DNA of 64,000 bases, taken from contig OY744519.1 in the NCBI GenBank assembly GCA_963556195.1, forward strand, positions 33,138,887 to 33,202,886, read 5' to 3'. The notes below the pieces were generated by a model. That model made no database searches. It had not been told where the DNA came from and saw only the letters and a list, made by a program, of their open reading frames with translations. This document shows, one piece after another, positions 53,700 to 64,000 of the stretch (positions within the stretch are counted from its first letter, which is position 1; each line of letters opens with the position of its first letter). A program made the translations under genes and the position numbers. Source of the stretch: Sepiola atlantica. Taxonomy: Eukaryota; Mollusca; Cephalopoda; Sepiida; Sepiolidae.

Positions 53700-54870
53700 A
53701 ACTTGTATCATCTTATTTACTTATATATTTTTATTACTTTTCATTTAATACTAGATGTACCTGTGACCCATTGGGTCACAAGCACTATCAGTATTTATTC
53801 CACTTTGATTTAATTTTAAAAATTCATAAACTGTGATATACCTGTTATGACATTCTTCTTGCATAACTAAAAATGATAAGACTCTTCACTTTGGGATCTT
53901 AGATAATACATCTTTTATTCACAATAAGCACAACATGGCATACTACGTATCGCCATGTGATACCAATCATATAAACATATCTTTAATATAACAAGAACAG
54001 CCTTGTGATATAGTTTAACTACACTTAGCTGACCTTTAAATATACAAATTAAAACAAAAATTCACTCTATTCAATACTAACAGATTACAAGATTCTAAAT
54101 ACAAACTACACAACATTGACCGTTTATTTACATAACTCTGTAATCACTACCAAAATGGCGAAGTAAAGTTATAATCCCGCAGATAACCAACACATGATAA
54201 TTATACTTAATTATTACACAACCATATTTTTTTATACACATAAAAAATAATGACAGCATCTAGACTTCCCCTCCCTCCCTCGCATTTTTTTGCCCACTCC
54301 CAATATATATTTGACTGTCCAATTTTTAGCACACTCATACCCTGCATGAAGGTGATCTCATTTCCGGTTTTCCCTTTCTCCTTTTGTTTCTTCTCTATTT
54401 ATCCCTAGAGAAAAATGCAGGCACATTTAAAATATTGAATTAAAGAAAAATTACAAAAACAACAACAACTTCGTTTTTCTGCTTCAAACACTGTCAATCA
54501 TTCTCAGTATACATCTCTAGAAGCATATGTGGAATACCAATACCAAACAAATCTATTTATCCTTATGCATTATATGCAAGTAAAGTGGTCTTTTATATTT
54601 CTAACTAATTTACATAGGTGTCTATGGTGTGTACAAACACAGTATGTAAATTAGATAGCAAAATAAAGCAATTAAAAAGCAACAGTGAAAAAAAAAGTCA
54701 CTCTTTCTCTGAATGCTCAGAGGGACATAAAAAACATATTAGAATGGTTTAATCAACTTATAGGAATACATAGCTAAGTGAGAAATGGGTGACTTATTTA
54801 GTTAAATACAAATTACGGCTAATTAGAAGAATAAAAATGGAATTTCATTTATAACGTAACTCAATCCCAA
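53700..54870. other. No recognisable gene
   Basis: AT-rich. CTAGATGTACCTGTGACCCA at 53753 may be a very decayed copy of the TAGCTG...CCCG repeat terminus. Otherwise nothing. Confidence 0.5.
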
Positions 54871-56119
54871 TCTCTCTCACTCTTTCACTCTCACTCTTTC
54901 GCTCTCTCTCTCTCTGTCTCACTCTTTCGCTCTCACTCTTTCGCTCTCTCTCTCTCTCTTTCGCTCTCTCTCTGTCTCTCTCTTTCGCTCTCTCTCTCTG
55001 TCTCGCTCTTTCGCTCTCTCTCTCTCTCTGTCTCGCTCTTTCGCTCTCTCTCTCTGTCTCGCTCTTTCGCTCTCTCTCTCAGTCTCGCTCTTTCGCTCTC
55101 TCTCTCTGTCTCGCTCTTTCGCTCTCTCTCTCAGTCTCGCTCTTTCGCTCTCTCTCTCAGTCTCGCTCTTTCGCTCTCTCTCTCTGTCTCGCTCTTTCGC
55201 TCTCTCTCTCTCTGTCTCGCTCTTTCGCTCTCTCTGTCTCGCTCTTTCGCTCTCTCTCTCTCGCTCTTTTGCTCTCTCTCTCTCGCTCTTTCGCTCTCTC
55301 TCTCTCTCTCTGTCTCACTCTTTCGCTCTCTCTCTCTCTGTCTCGCTCTTTCGCTCTCTCTGTCTCGCTCTTTTGCTCTCTCTCTCTCTCTGTCTCGCTC
55401 TTTTGCTCTCTCTCTCTCTCTGTCTCACTCTTTTGCTCTCTCTCTCTCTCTCTGTCTCACTCTTTTGCTCTCTCTCTCTCTCTGTCTCACTCTTTTGCTC
55501 TCTCTCTCTCTCTGTCTCACTCTTTTGCTCTCTCTCTCTGTCTCACTCTTTTGCTCTCTCTCTCTCTCTGTCTCACTCTCTTGCTCTCTCTCTCTGTCTC
55601 ACTCTTTTGCTCTCTCTCTCTGTCTCACTCTTTTGCTCTCTCTCTCTCTGTCTCACTCTTTTGCTCTCTCTCTCTCTGTCTCACTCTTTTGCTCTCTCTC
55701 TCTGTCTCACTCTTTTGCTCTCTCTCTCTGTCTCACTCTTTTGCTCTCTCTCTCTGTCTCACTCTTTTGCTCTCTCTCTCTGTCTCACTCTTTTGCTCTC
55801 TCTCTCTGTCTCACTCTTTTGCTCTCTCTCTCTCTCTCTCTGTCTCACTCTTTTGCTCTCTCTCTCTCTCTCTGTCTCACTCTTTTGCTCTCTCTCTCTC
55901 TCTCTCTCTGTCTCACTCTTTTGCTCTCTCTCTCTCTCTCTCTCTGTCTCACTCTTTTGCTCTCTCTCTCTCTCTCTCTCTGTCTCACTCTTTTGCTCTC
56001 TCTCTCTCTCTCTCTCTGTCTCACTCTTTTGCTCTCTCTCTCTCTCTGTCTCACTCTTTTGCTCTCTCTCTGTCTCACTCTTTTGCTCTCTCTCTCTCTC
56101 TCTCTCTGTCTCACTCTTT

Positions 56120-56150
<31 letters not shown>

Positions 56151-56935
56151 ACTCTTTTGCTCTCTCTCTCTCTCTCTCTGTCTCACTCTTTTGCTCTCTC
56201 TCTCTCTGTCTCACTCTTTTGCTCTCTCTCTCTCTCTGTCTCACTCTTTTGCTCTCTCTCTCTCTCTCTCTCTGTCTCACTCTTTTGCTCTCTCTCTCTC
56301 TCTGTCTCACTCTTTTGCTCTCTCTCTCTCTCTGTCTCACTCTTTTGCTCTCTCTCTCTGTCTCACTCTTTTTCTCTCTCTCTCTCTCTCTGTCTCACTC
56401 TTTTTCTCTCTCTCTCTCTCTGTATCACTCTTTTTCTCTCTCTCTCTGTCTCACTCTTTTGCTCTCTCTCTCTGTCTCACTCTTTTGCTCTCTCTCTCTG
56501 TCTCACTCTTTCGCTCTCACTCTTTCGCTCTCTCTCTCTCTCTGTCTCACTCTTTCGCTCTCACTCTCGCTCTCTGTCTCACTCTTTCGCTCTCTCTCTC
56601 TCTCTGTCTCACTCTTTCGCTCTCTCTCTCTCTGTCTCACTCTTTCGCTCTCTCTCTCTCTGTCTCACTCTTTCGCTCTCTCTCTCTCTGTCTCACTCTT
56701 TCGCTCTCTCTCTCTCTGTCTCACTCTTTCGCTCTCTCTCTCTCTGTCTCACTCTTTCGCTCTCTCTCTCTCTGTCTCACTCTTTCGCTCTCTCTCTCTC
56801 TGTCTCACTCTTTCGCTCTCTCTCTCTCTGTCTCACTCTTTCGCTCTCTCTCTCTCTGTCTCACTCTTTCGCTCTCACTCTTTCGCTCTCTCTCTTTCGC
56901 TCTCTCTCTTCGCTCACTCTCTCTTTGTCCTTCTC
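54871..56935. repeat. 2.1-kb (CT)n-based satellite with ~24-34-bp higher-order unit
   Basis: The basic unit is TCTCTCTCTGTCTCRCTCTT, TYGCTC, with the CT stretch inside each unit varying in length. Three zones differ by diagnostic bases: left (to about 55300) mostly CGCTCTTTCGC, middle (about 55370-56500) CACTCTTTTGC, right (about 56510-56870) CACTCTTTCGC. All three plus-strand frames stay open for long distances (up to 726 codons of Leu/Ser/His/Phe), which is expected of a stop-free repeat and is not a gene. Confidence 0.95.
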
Positions 56936-56939
56936 ACAT

Positions 56940-57415
56940 ACACACACCTGCACACACACATAGATCCAATGTCATTATCTCTACCTTCGTTTCTCCTCTC
57001 CATAAATCTTTATTTGACTATTCATAGCAATAATATCATCAATATGTGCCAGTGTCACTCTTCTTTTTCCTTTTCATGCCCAAGCGACTGTAATGTCTGC
57101 TTCCCACGCAGAGAGAGAGAGACTGAAGGCATTGTCTTTTACTTGCATTATGCCACCATATTATGTCCGCCATCTTACTTCTACCTACCCCCCCCCACTA
57201 CCATGCTGCACCTGTCTACCTCCCACACACACATTGATGATGCTGCAACGATCGCAACTACTGCAATTATTGCATACATTACCCTCTCTCTCTCTTTCTC
57301 TCCCCCCTCTCTCTCTTTCTCTCCCCTCTCTCTCGTTCTCACCCCCCCTCTCCCCCCTCTCCCCTCTCTCTCCTCTCATATTCTTAAGACTCTCAACTCT
57401 AATACTGGTAGGCTA
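56940..57415. other. CT/CA-rich flank, no gene
   Basis: CT-rich runs at 57283-57375 and a GAGAGAGA run at 57109-57120. No reading frame of interest. Confidence 0.6.
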
Positions 57416-57416
57416 C

Positions 57417-57854
57417 TTTGCCTCCATGCTGTCAACGGAATATTAAAACTGAGATTCTATTTTTCCCCCCCATATAATTACACGTCAACACCCTGGAAAT
57501 ACCATGACATTTTTTTTTTTTACTTCAGGGTGATGATTCACTTTACAATATAAATTTAACATACAATGATCACCCACTTCCTGACCACATAGCGTAGTAT
57601 AGAACAAGTTACTATTTTTTTCTATTTTCTAAATGGCCGCAATTTTTTTAATACAAGAAAAAAAAAAACATGACAGTGCGGGTAAATATATGGTCAAGAA
57701 GTGGGTGATGATTTTACATTATATTCATATAGTAAAGTGAACACTCACTCTATATTTTTTCTTCTAGGCATTTCCAGGGTGTTTATGTGTAATCGCATTA
57801 AAAAAAAAAATAGAACCTCATTTTAATATTTCTGTTGACAGCGTGGGGGCAAAG
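57417..57854. mobile_element. Foldback MITE related to the nested element at 2066-3012
   Basis: The left arm (TTTGCCTCCATGCTGTCAAC, GGAATATTAAAA) recurs inverted at the right (TTTTAATATTTCTGTTGACA, GCGTGGGGGCAAAG). The inner arms share GATCACCCACTTCCTGACCA / GTCAAGAAGTGGGTGATGAT. Arms are about 190 bp with a spacer of about 90 bp. The AATTACACGTCAACACCCTG block matches the foldback in the hAT-like element. Confidence 0.75.
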
Positions 57855-57959
57855 GGTGAAAAAAATACTTTATTTAATTTTTTTTAATTTTTTATCCTCC
57901 CCTCCTGTTGCCCTTTGATTTATATCTTCAGGCTGTTGCAACCAAACCTTCCTTTAGAC
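57855..57959. other. AT-rich spacer
   Basis: Short poly-T containing stretch. Confidence 0.5.
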
Positions 57960-58105
57960 TTATTTTATTGACCTCCTGTCCAGGAGATTAGATACAAGGT
58001 CAGGTGAAACCTGGGATGGTGGACATCTTGAGACTGAACAGAACTATACCTCAGCCCGACAGAGCAGGGCTAGAAGAAACCACAACAGCCCGCCCTCTGT
58101 CGAAC
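57960..58105 (-). mobile_element. Short variant-head copy of the U2-SINE family
   Basis: The minus strand reads CTGTCGGGCTGAGGTATAGT, TCTGTTCAGTCTCAAGATG, then directly the tail CCTGACCTTGTATCTAATCT, CCTGGACAGGAGGTCAATA. The central body is deleted. It shares the variant head with 18618-18760. Confidence 0.65.
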
Positions 58106-58485
58106 TGATTGTCGAGGACGTACGAACACCTAAATAAGTTAATTCCACCACTTTCTTTTGACTTATTCTGTTGTATAAGACGCAGAAGGAACTCTTTAGT
58201 TTGTTTTTTTTAAGTAGCTTTTCATGTTCTCTCATGAGTACTGATTTTTTTTTTCTTTCTTTCTTACCGATGAAATATAGGAATTTTCCAATTCAAGTTT
58301 CATATATATATATATACACACAATATTTGTGGTGAGTTTCTTTCTCTGTCCGGAGATGCCTTTGAAAACGGCATCCAATACCAAAAGCAAACAATTTTGC
58401 GAGAAATTCAATGGTGGCATCAATTTTGTATTAGATGGTCAGTGTTCACACTGGAAATTTGTAAACAGTAGAGATAACATTTTTT
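58106..58485. other. No recognisable gene
   Basis: AT-rich, with a short TA run at 58302-58316. Confidence 0.5.
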
Positions 58486-58489
58486 TTTT

Positions 58490-58605
58490 TTCTTCGGAAT
58501 TCTGTAGATGAGGATTGCTAATTTGTATCATTTGGATTACCTTTCTCATCTTGGATGTTATTCTCACAACGTTTCGGCCCATGTAACCTCCGACCAGAGT
58601 AAGAC
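58490..58605 (-). mobile_element. 3' end of a tRNA-Arg-type SINE
   Basis: The plus strand reads TTCTGTAGATGAGGATTGCT, CATCTTGGATGTTATTCTCA and CAACGTTTCGGCCCATGTAA, the complement of the SINE 3' part. It breaks off after CCTCCGACC. Confidence 0.7.
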
Positions 58606-58750
58606 GTCTCAAAGAAGCAGTACATGTGTTGGACGATAATGTCTTTTTAGGTAAATCTCGTATAGAATTTGATACAGTCTATCTAATTATAAATAATAGA
58701 TTAAAACACCATTAATAAAAAAAAATTATAAATTTTAATAACATTTTTTT

Positions 58751-58754
<4 letters not shown>

Positions 58755-58781
<27 letters not shown>
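58755..58781. repeat. (TA)n microsatellite
   Basis: About 26 bp of TA. Confidence 0.95.
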
Positions 58782-58784
<3 letters not shown>

Positions 58785-58785
<1 letters not shown>

Positions 58786-59180
58786 CTTAAGTAAGTTAAC
58801 AAGCTGTAATTTATAGCATAATGCAATGCTCTAGGTCCCGCCTATTGAGTTCTCTTGACAGCTTGCTGATATGGCCGCTGAATTTGCTATTTAGACGTTA
58901 ATTTATTCTCCCATTTCTACAGCAATGCGTTGGTGAACACATCGGTACGTGCTCCGACTACTGAGTCAAATATAACTTTCGTATTGGCATTCAAACCGTG
59001 TGACAGGCAGGGATTGTCTCCTCCCATACTGATGATTGCAGGTTTGGCATGAAACACATGTGTATATGGGTTTATTTGAAAATATTCATTAATAAATATA
59101 TATAAGTAGTAGTAGTAGTAATACTACACAATGTAAAATAGGAATAGGTTTAAGGCTCCTAAAATTCATACTAGAATTGT
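58785..59180. other. No recognisable gene
   Basis: A GC-richer part (58825-59060) is not recognised. TAG triplet repeat at 59107-59121. Confidence 0.5.
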
Positions 59181-59184
59181 TTGC

Positions 59185-59484
59185 AAGGGGACCTGTGGTG
59201 TAATGGATAGAAGTGCTGACTAATAATCAGTTCTAAGTGACAGTCTTCTGGAGGTCGAAGGTTCAATACATGTGATACTATGAATTACTTAAAACTTCTA
59301 CCTGGTCATGGCTGATGGAACGAGAGCAATCTACCCCCGTGGATTAAATAAAGGGTTCCGTTTGAAATTCCATACAGATTCATGAGTTCGATAAGACACA
59401 CCTGAAGATGATCAGATGTTACATCGACCGAAACGTTGTGAAACTAACATCCAAGATAGGAATAATAGTTCGAATAATACAAAG
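59185..59484 (+). mobile_element. Full-length tRNA-Arg-type SINE
   Basis: The head GGACCTGTGGTGTAATGGAT, AG (A box TGTGGTGTAATGG), GCTGACTAATAATCAGTTCT, GAGGTCGAAGGTTCAATAC (B box) resembles tRNA-Arg with an enlarged variable region. The body is GGCTGATGGAACGAGAGCAA, GTGGATTAAATAAAGGGTTC and TTGAAATTCCATACAGATTC. The 3' part is CACCTGAAGATGATCAGATG, TTACATCGACCGAAACGTTG, ending AATAATAGTTCGAATAATAC. Octopus OR-type SINEs have tRNA-Arg heads, and I infer this belongs to or near them. Partial copies are at 17140, 37025, 38856-39245, 50743 and 58490. Confidence 0.85.
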
Positions 59485-59499
59485 TAAAGATAATGTTTT

Positions 59500-60041
59500 A
59501 TTTCATTTGATTTGGTATGGTTTGGTAGTTTTGTTTTACGGCATATCAACCCTTTTTGGGTTATTTAATGCCGAATCTGGTCATTATAGTGAAAGTTTTT
59601 ATGCTTCAAGTTCTTAATATCTTCAAATGTTTAATCATGGTTTTTGGTTTGGTAGTTTTGTTTTACGGCATATCAACCCTTTTTGGGTTATTTAATGCCG
59701 AATCTGGTCTTGTTTTCTTCTCTTTTTTGTTTCTTTCCCCTTTTAATATCTGTTTCTATTTAACCCATAGTTGGGACCCTAACAGGTACTACCACTCCGG
59801 GTCAGGGTGGACCTGGGAGCAATGGTAATTAAGAGGAGGCTCCACATTCCCCAAAGTCCGTAAGCCGGATCTCACCATCGGATGTAGTTTAAGGTCATAT
59901 CCAGGACCGGGAGTAGGGTAGGAAAAATAAAAATAAAAAAGGGGAGGGAGAAAGGGAGAGGGGCTGTTGTTTTTGTTTTTGGTTTTGTAGAACATAATTA
60001 CGTTTTACAAACAAACAAAAAAAAAAAAAAAAAAAAAAACG
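59500..60041 (+). repeat. Retroposed-looking unit with a direct repeat and poly(A)
   Basis: A segment of about 62 bp (TTTGGTAGTTTTGTTTTACG, GCATATCAACCCTTTTTGGG, TTATTTAATGCCGAATCTGG) occurs twice, at 59521 and 59649. It is followed by a GC-richer part (ACTCCGGGTCAGGGTGGACC, TAAGCCGGATCTCACCATCG) and ends in about 24 A residues (60018-60041). The layout suggests a poly(A)-tailed retroposon. The frame (GISTLFGLFNAESG) is not a known domain. Confidence 0.5.
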
Positions 60042-60194
60042 TCAATGTAGGTGAATTTCGTCTCAGGGAGCCACAGGGCAGCCTGATCTGGTATCACCAG
60101 ATTTCATTTGATTGAAAATTATTAAAATATTATTTTTAAAAAACAAGACAGTAATATGGTGTTCAGGGCTGACAGTAAGAGAGGGAGTATATAT

Positions 60195-60262
60195 TTATTC
60201 TGAGGATATATATGTATATATATATATATAATAGCTGAGGCGCCCGGCATTGCCTGGTAAAT
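60195..60262 (+). repeat. (TA)n followed by GTTGCC-type repeat terminus
   Basis: TA run 60200-60230, then TAGCTGAGGCGCCCGGCATT, GCCTGG, a copy of the 30671 family. As at 13493, the terminus abuts (TA)n. Confidence 0.6.
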
Positions 60263-60264
60263 AA

Positions 60265-61680
60265 TGAGAACCTTGTGTACTCATGCTCCCAGCTCTGAAC
60301 CCATGTAACAATTTTCCATCTTATTTTTAATTTCTAATGATGTCTCTGCTGTTTATGAATGTCTGACGTGAACGCAGACCCCACAATATTATTGTAAAAA
60401 AAACCTTAGTACAAATTAATACCACCATTGGCTTCCTCGAAAAGATTTTACTCAGAAAGTTGTTTGATCTTGGCATAGGTTTTTGTTTTCAATTGCACCC
60501 CTTGTAAACTATAATTGAAATCAATAATTGGACAAAATTACCTCAGTTGGGATCAGAGGAAAATTTGTAATGGTGTTAATAAATTTCTTTGAATTTTCTA
60601 ACTTATCGATTTCTAGAAGTTAAACAAACTTTGCGTTCGTTCTTTATTTACAATATTGTAAAATTTGAAATAATGCAAAATGATGATCTTAATAACAAAT
60701 GTTATTACACTTTTATTATTTTAACCTATCACATACATTTCATGTCTGTTCTAACAGAAATAAAAAATAAAATAATTCTTAACGGTATTTTTTCTTCATT
60801 TTAGTCTATTGGTTATTGACCATATATGGAAAAGTCATAAATAATCAATAACTTTAAAACATTTGAATATAACAGAAAAAATGGCTGGAGAATTAATGAA
60901 AACTTTCATTCATTTGATGTACATTTTGCCTTATCTCGATAAATGAAACGCTTACATATACGTTTGCAAGTTTTAACATATGTTGAAAGATTTACTTAAC
61001 AATTTGGAAATAAATTTTCTAATTTCATTTGTATTTATTTTTAGTCCTTATTTACAATTTGTAGGATATTTGTCCAATATACTTATCTGATATATATAAT
61101 TTTAGCATCTTATCAACCATGAGTTTACCATTAAAACAAACGTTGATTTTGTTTGTAATAATCGAGTCATCTAATCCTTTACTCCCATCCCTCCAGCTTT
61201 TTTATGTGTTCGCTCCAATCTTCCCTCTTACAAGGGTCCCTCATGCAAAATTTATTGGAATTCTGTCCAATAGATTTTGAACCTGTAAGCGTTTATGATT
61301 ATTAGTAGTATTTTTTACGCTTTCGGTATCTCAAGGATGATTCCTGCCAAATTTGGTGCTATTTTATCAAGTAGACTTGAAGCTCTTAAGTGACCAATAG
61401 ACAAAAAATAAATGTATATAAGTTTTCACACATGTTGAAAGATCTTTTAATAAACAGAATGGATATTCTAAAAACCATTGTGAAGTTGGAAGGAGTTGGA
61501 CTTGGATTTTTTAATCTCCGAAGAATCAAGTCAAAATATTGGAAGATAATAAAATAAGAAGTTTGAGTCGGATATTTTGGAATTCTGGGAGTCAGAGTTG
61601 GGCCTTATATATCCTGCATCCAATCTTTACGTTTAATAATGTAAATACGAAAAGTGAAAAATTGTCCATTCTGTAGGATA
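60265..61680. other. No recognisable gene
   Basis: AT-rich; short spurious ORFs only. Confidence 0.5.
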
Positions 61681-61688
61681 TTTCTTTA

Positions 61689-61764
61689 TATATATATATA
61701 TAATTTTAATATCTTATATCATCCAAAAGTTAACCATCAAAATAAATATATTATATATATATAT
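61689..61764. repeat. Two short (TA)n tracts
   Basis: 61689-61702 and 61750-61764. Confidence 0.85.
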
Positions 61765-62332
61765 CAGATCGGGCTGGTTGCTCGGACTATATTGACCCAA
61801 CTCCTCCATACTTCTCTGTTCGTCATGGCTCTGTGAAGATCTTTGAGTTGAGAACCAGTATCTTCGGTCAACTGTTTTGTGTACGTCTTATAGGGTCGAC
61901 CAACCTTAACTGTTCCGTGTATTGGCGTCTATAAAATCAGATCACTGATAACCTCTTCTTTGCTTCTATAACAATGTCCAGCGAATATCGTTCTCCTTTC
62001 TTTTATTACTGATGATATTTTAGACAAGTTGCCATACAGCCGTTTATTAAATGGGTGCGTTTTCCAGTGCATGTTTAATACAGCACGAAGCCTCCGTGTG
62101 TGACTTCCATCTAGTTTCCTTTCCAGTTTTTTTGTTAGAGTCCAAGCTGGTGATCCATAAAGCAGTATGGATTCCACTACGGATCTGAAAAAGGTTTTTT
62201 TATTTGTTCAGACAGTGTTGATTTCCAAATAACTCTTAGCCGATTAAGTGCACTCCAAGCCTTGGCTATTCTAACGTCTTTTTCTGTCGAGGCAATGTGG
62301 TTGCCCAGATATTCGAAGAACACTTCTCAAGC

Positions 62333-62340
<8 letters not shown>
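61765..62340 (-). pseudogene. LINE polyprotein C-terminal fragment
   Basis: The minus strand reads FEYLGNHIASTEKDVRIAKA, WSALNRLRVIWKSTLS, then MESILLYGSPAWTLTKKLER, KLDGSHTRRLRAVLNMHWKT, HPFNKRLYGNLSKISSVIKE, RRTIFAGHCYRSKEEVISDL, and after a frame change DTGSQLKDLHRAMTNREVWR. The pattern FxYLGxxI ... LLYGSExWTLTKxLExxLDGxYTRMLR ... LYGxLPxxSxxIxxRRxxxAGHCxR is the region after RT in a LINE group common in cnidarians and molluscs. It has a stop near 61930 and no catalytic motifs. The left end stops at a (TA)n tract and the right end at another (62337-62370). Confidence 0.85.

Positions 62341-62370
<30 letters not shown>
62337..62370. repeat. (TA)n microsatellite
   Basis: About 34 bp of TA between the LINE fragment and the next repeat. 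Confidence 0.95.
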
Positions 62371-62371
<1 letters not shown>

Positions 62372-62375
<4 letters not shown>

Positions 62376-62700
62376 GTCAAGACTTTCAAGGTTTAAGCTC
62401 AATGGATGTTAATTTTTTAACACCAGTAAAAAAAATTAAAAAATAGACAATATAAAGTTAGATTCCAGTAACCACGTTTTTATTCACTTTACAAAAACAT
62501 CCAGATACTTAAGGGACTGTTTCGTCGACACGTGGGTAACCATAGAGTAAACAGAATCTTATGTTCCTTGTTTGAACCTGAATATATAAATGCTTTAACA
62601 GTGTGAGTGTTGTTTTTGGGGGGGGGGACTTTCCTTCTGAAGAGTCGCACTTGTGAAAAATCTAGGATATATAACTCTATATTATGTTTATCCATGTGTT
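62372..62700. repeat. Dispersed repeat, copy 2 of 2 (first at 21785-22010)
   Basis: AATGGATGTTAATTTTTTAA, CACCAG, TTAGATTCCAGTAACCACGT, TTTATTCAC, ACTGTTTCGTCGACACGTGG and GTAACCA follow the order of the first copy. Confidence 0.6.
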
Positions 62701-64000
62701 GACGAAACTGTCAAAAATTTGTTCTCGCTCTCATCTCTGATTTGATTCTGTTAATGGTTTCTATTTTTCATCTATAAATTGACAGATTTTCGATTTTCCA
62801 GGCGATAAACATTTTGTAAATATTTATTTACAAAAGACATCTCTTCAATCAGTAGTCTCCATATGGAGCAGTAAACTCTACAATAAATAATTAACCCAAA
62901 TCTGTCGGAATTATATATATTTGCGGGTGTGTGTGTGAGTACAGCTAATATGGAGTAATGAAATGATCTAGAACATCCTGGATAGACAGCAGCGTTGATT
63001 TAATAATTAAAGCATTAATTAATCTTTGTCAAGAAGCAGATCTTTGACACCAGTGACAAACATTCCACTCCCAGCCATTACAGATTGAGAAAATTTGGCA
63101 CTTTTTCACACATTTGGCTTCATATCTATCATTGACTTTCTCTCGGCATGGGGCTACGATCACCAAAGTAAATACAGAACCTGGATTTATCACTGAAGAT
63201 GCCCTGCTTCTATCGATTAACAAACCAATTCTGGTGATTTCTACCTAATATTAAACACTTTTGTTTTCATTTAAATTGAATAGTGGCTTTGAAATTGGTA
63301 TCTTGCTGTCATATCTGAACTGATGAAGTTTCTAATGTATTGTGGATAAAAATATGTCTACTACACAAGCACCATTTCAATGTTGATTGGAAATAAAGAT
63401 TCTATTCAGCTGACATTCATCTCTAGTTGGTTTGGAACTGCATTTGAACAATTTTGAACAAGTTTGTCCTATTTTCAATAGAAAATTGAGAGCATCCCAC
63501 TGAAAAAGCTATCTCCTTTTGAGTCTTGCCAGCTACTTCCGGCGAATGAATGTGCCTCTAACATGTCCTTAGCTCTTGCTATTTATGATACAGGGTGATA
63601 ATATGTTGAACTTGAAGGATTTCACTCTTTTTATATCAATTTGATATTTGAAAATATTCATGAAATTACCTCATATGTAAATCCTTAAATAAATTTAAAT
63701 TGTCAGGGAGGAAATGCCATATTATTCACAAATATCGAATTGATATACTACTAAGAGTAAACTATCCAATTTTAAATAAATTTGCGTGAGATATATGAAA
63801 GTTATTTGCAAAAAATGGAATATTCAGTTTTACTGAATTTGTATAGTATATATATATATATATATATATATAATAAGGATCTCCACATCTAATAAAAATA
63901 TTGTTCTATCTAAAGAATACATAAAAATAGTTTTTTGTAAAAACAAAAACTATCAGACAAATGGTGGTGCGGACGTTGTTGAAAAAACATTGGAGTTTTT
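62700..64000. other. No recognisable gene
   Basis: AT-rich with a short GT run (62927-62938) and a (TA)n tract at 63849-63873. The 63029-63223 minus frame has no recognised domain. Confidence 0.5.

Noticed and set aside
55269..57553. Long ORFs of 520-726 codons rich in Leu, Ser, His and Phe
   Set aside because: They are translations of the (CT)n satellite, open in all plus-strand frames, and contain no domain.
59380..59470. Hammerhead ribozyme in the tRNA-Arg-type SINE
   Set aside because: CTGANGA and GAAAC are present and stem II can pair, but there is an extra base before stem II and no stem I complementarity in any copy.
63310..63350. Hammerhead motif from CTGATGA on the plus strand
   Set aside because: No GAAA core or complementary stems nearby.

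Overview
This window looks like intergenic or intronic DNA of an animal, most likely a mollusc and plausibly a coleoid cephalopod such as an octopus. It is AT-rich and full of (TA)n and (CT)n microsatellites. It carries SINEs with tRNA-Arg-like heads of the kind described from octopus, RTE/BovB-type and CR1/Jockey-like LINE debris, and many DNA-transposon derivatives. I find no intact host protein-coding gene and no convincing host exon. Every coding-like stretch I can interpret is a decayed piece of a mobile element. The species assignment is inference; the repeat content is read directly from the sequence.

Layout. 0-9 kb: a 3.6-kb hAT-like element (90-3675) with a second foldback inside it, a LINE 3' fragment, a tRNA-Ser-like SINE carrying a hammerhead ribozyme motif (5338-5482), a dead mariner transposase (6530-7325) and a 1.26-kb foldback (7335-8597). 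9-16 kb: a LINE fragment, a CpG-rich block (10160-11330) and a LINE with readable endonuclease and reverse transcriptase pieces (13579-15349). 17-25 kb: a cluster of SINEs whose head is the 5' end of U2 snRNA, two back-to-back foldbacks (19676-20663 and 20664-21298), the second with a hammerhead core in its arms, and further inverted-repeat elements. 26-36 kb: more foldbacks, a hAT MITE with an 8-bp target duplication (33536-33997), LINE fragments and a 5S rRNA-derived sequence (36122-36235). 37-41 kb: tRNA-type SINEs and a BovB-like LINE split by a full-length U2-headed SINE (40159-40485). 43-53 kb: a hAT MITE (45454-46079), two inverted arrays of one 37-bp minisatellite (46971-47414 and 49196-49698), dispersed repeats and a pogo/Tigger-like element (52129-53019). 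54.8-57 kb: a 2.1-kb (CT)n-based satellite. 57-64 kb: a foldback, more SINEs and a LINE fragment.

The most notable content is RNA-derived. Heads from U2 snRNA, 5S rRNA, tRNA-Arg and tRNA-Ser occur within 64 kb. Hammerhead ribozyme motifs occur in two unrelated contexts: a tRNA-headed SINE and inverted-repeat elements that may be Penelope-like terminal repeats. The elements do not form a pathway; they are layers of insertions, some nested, which give a relative order of insertion.
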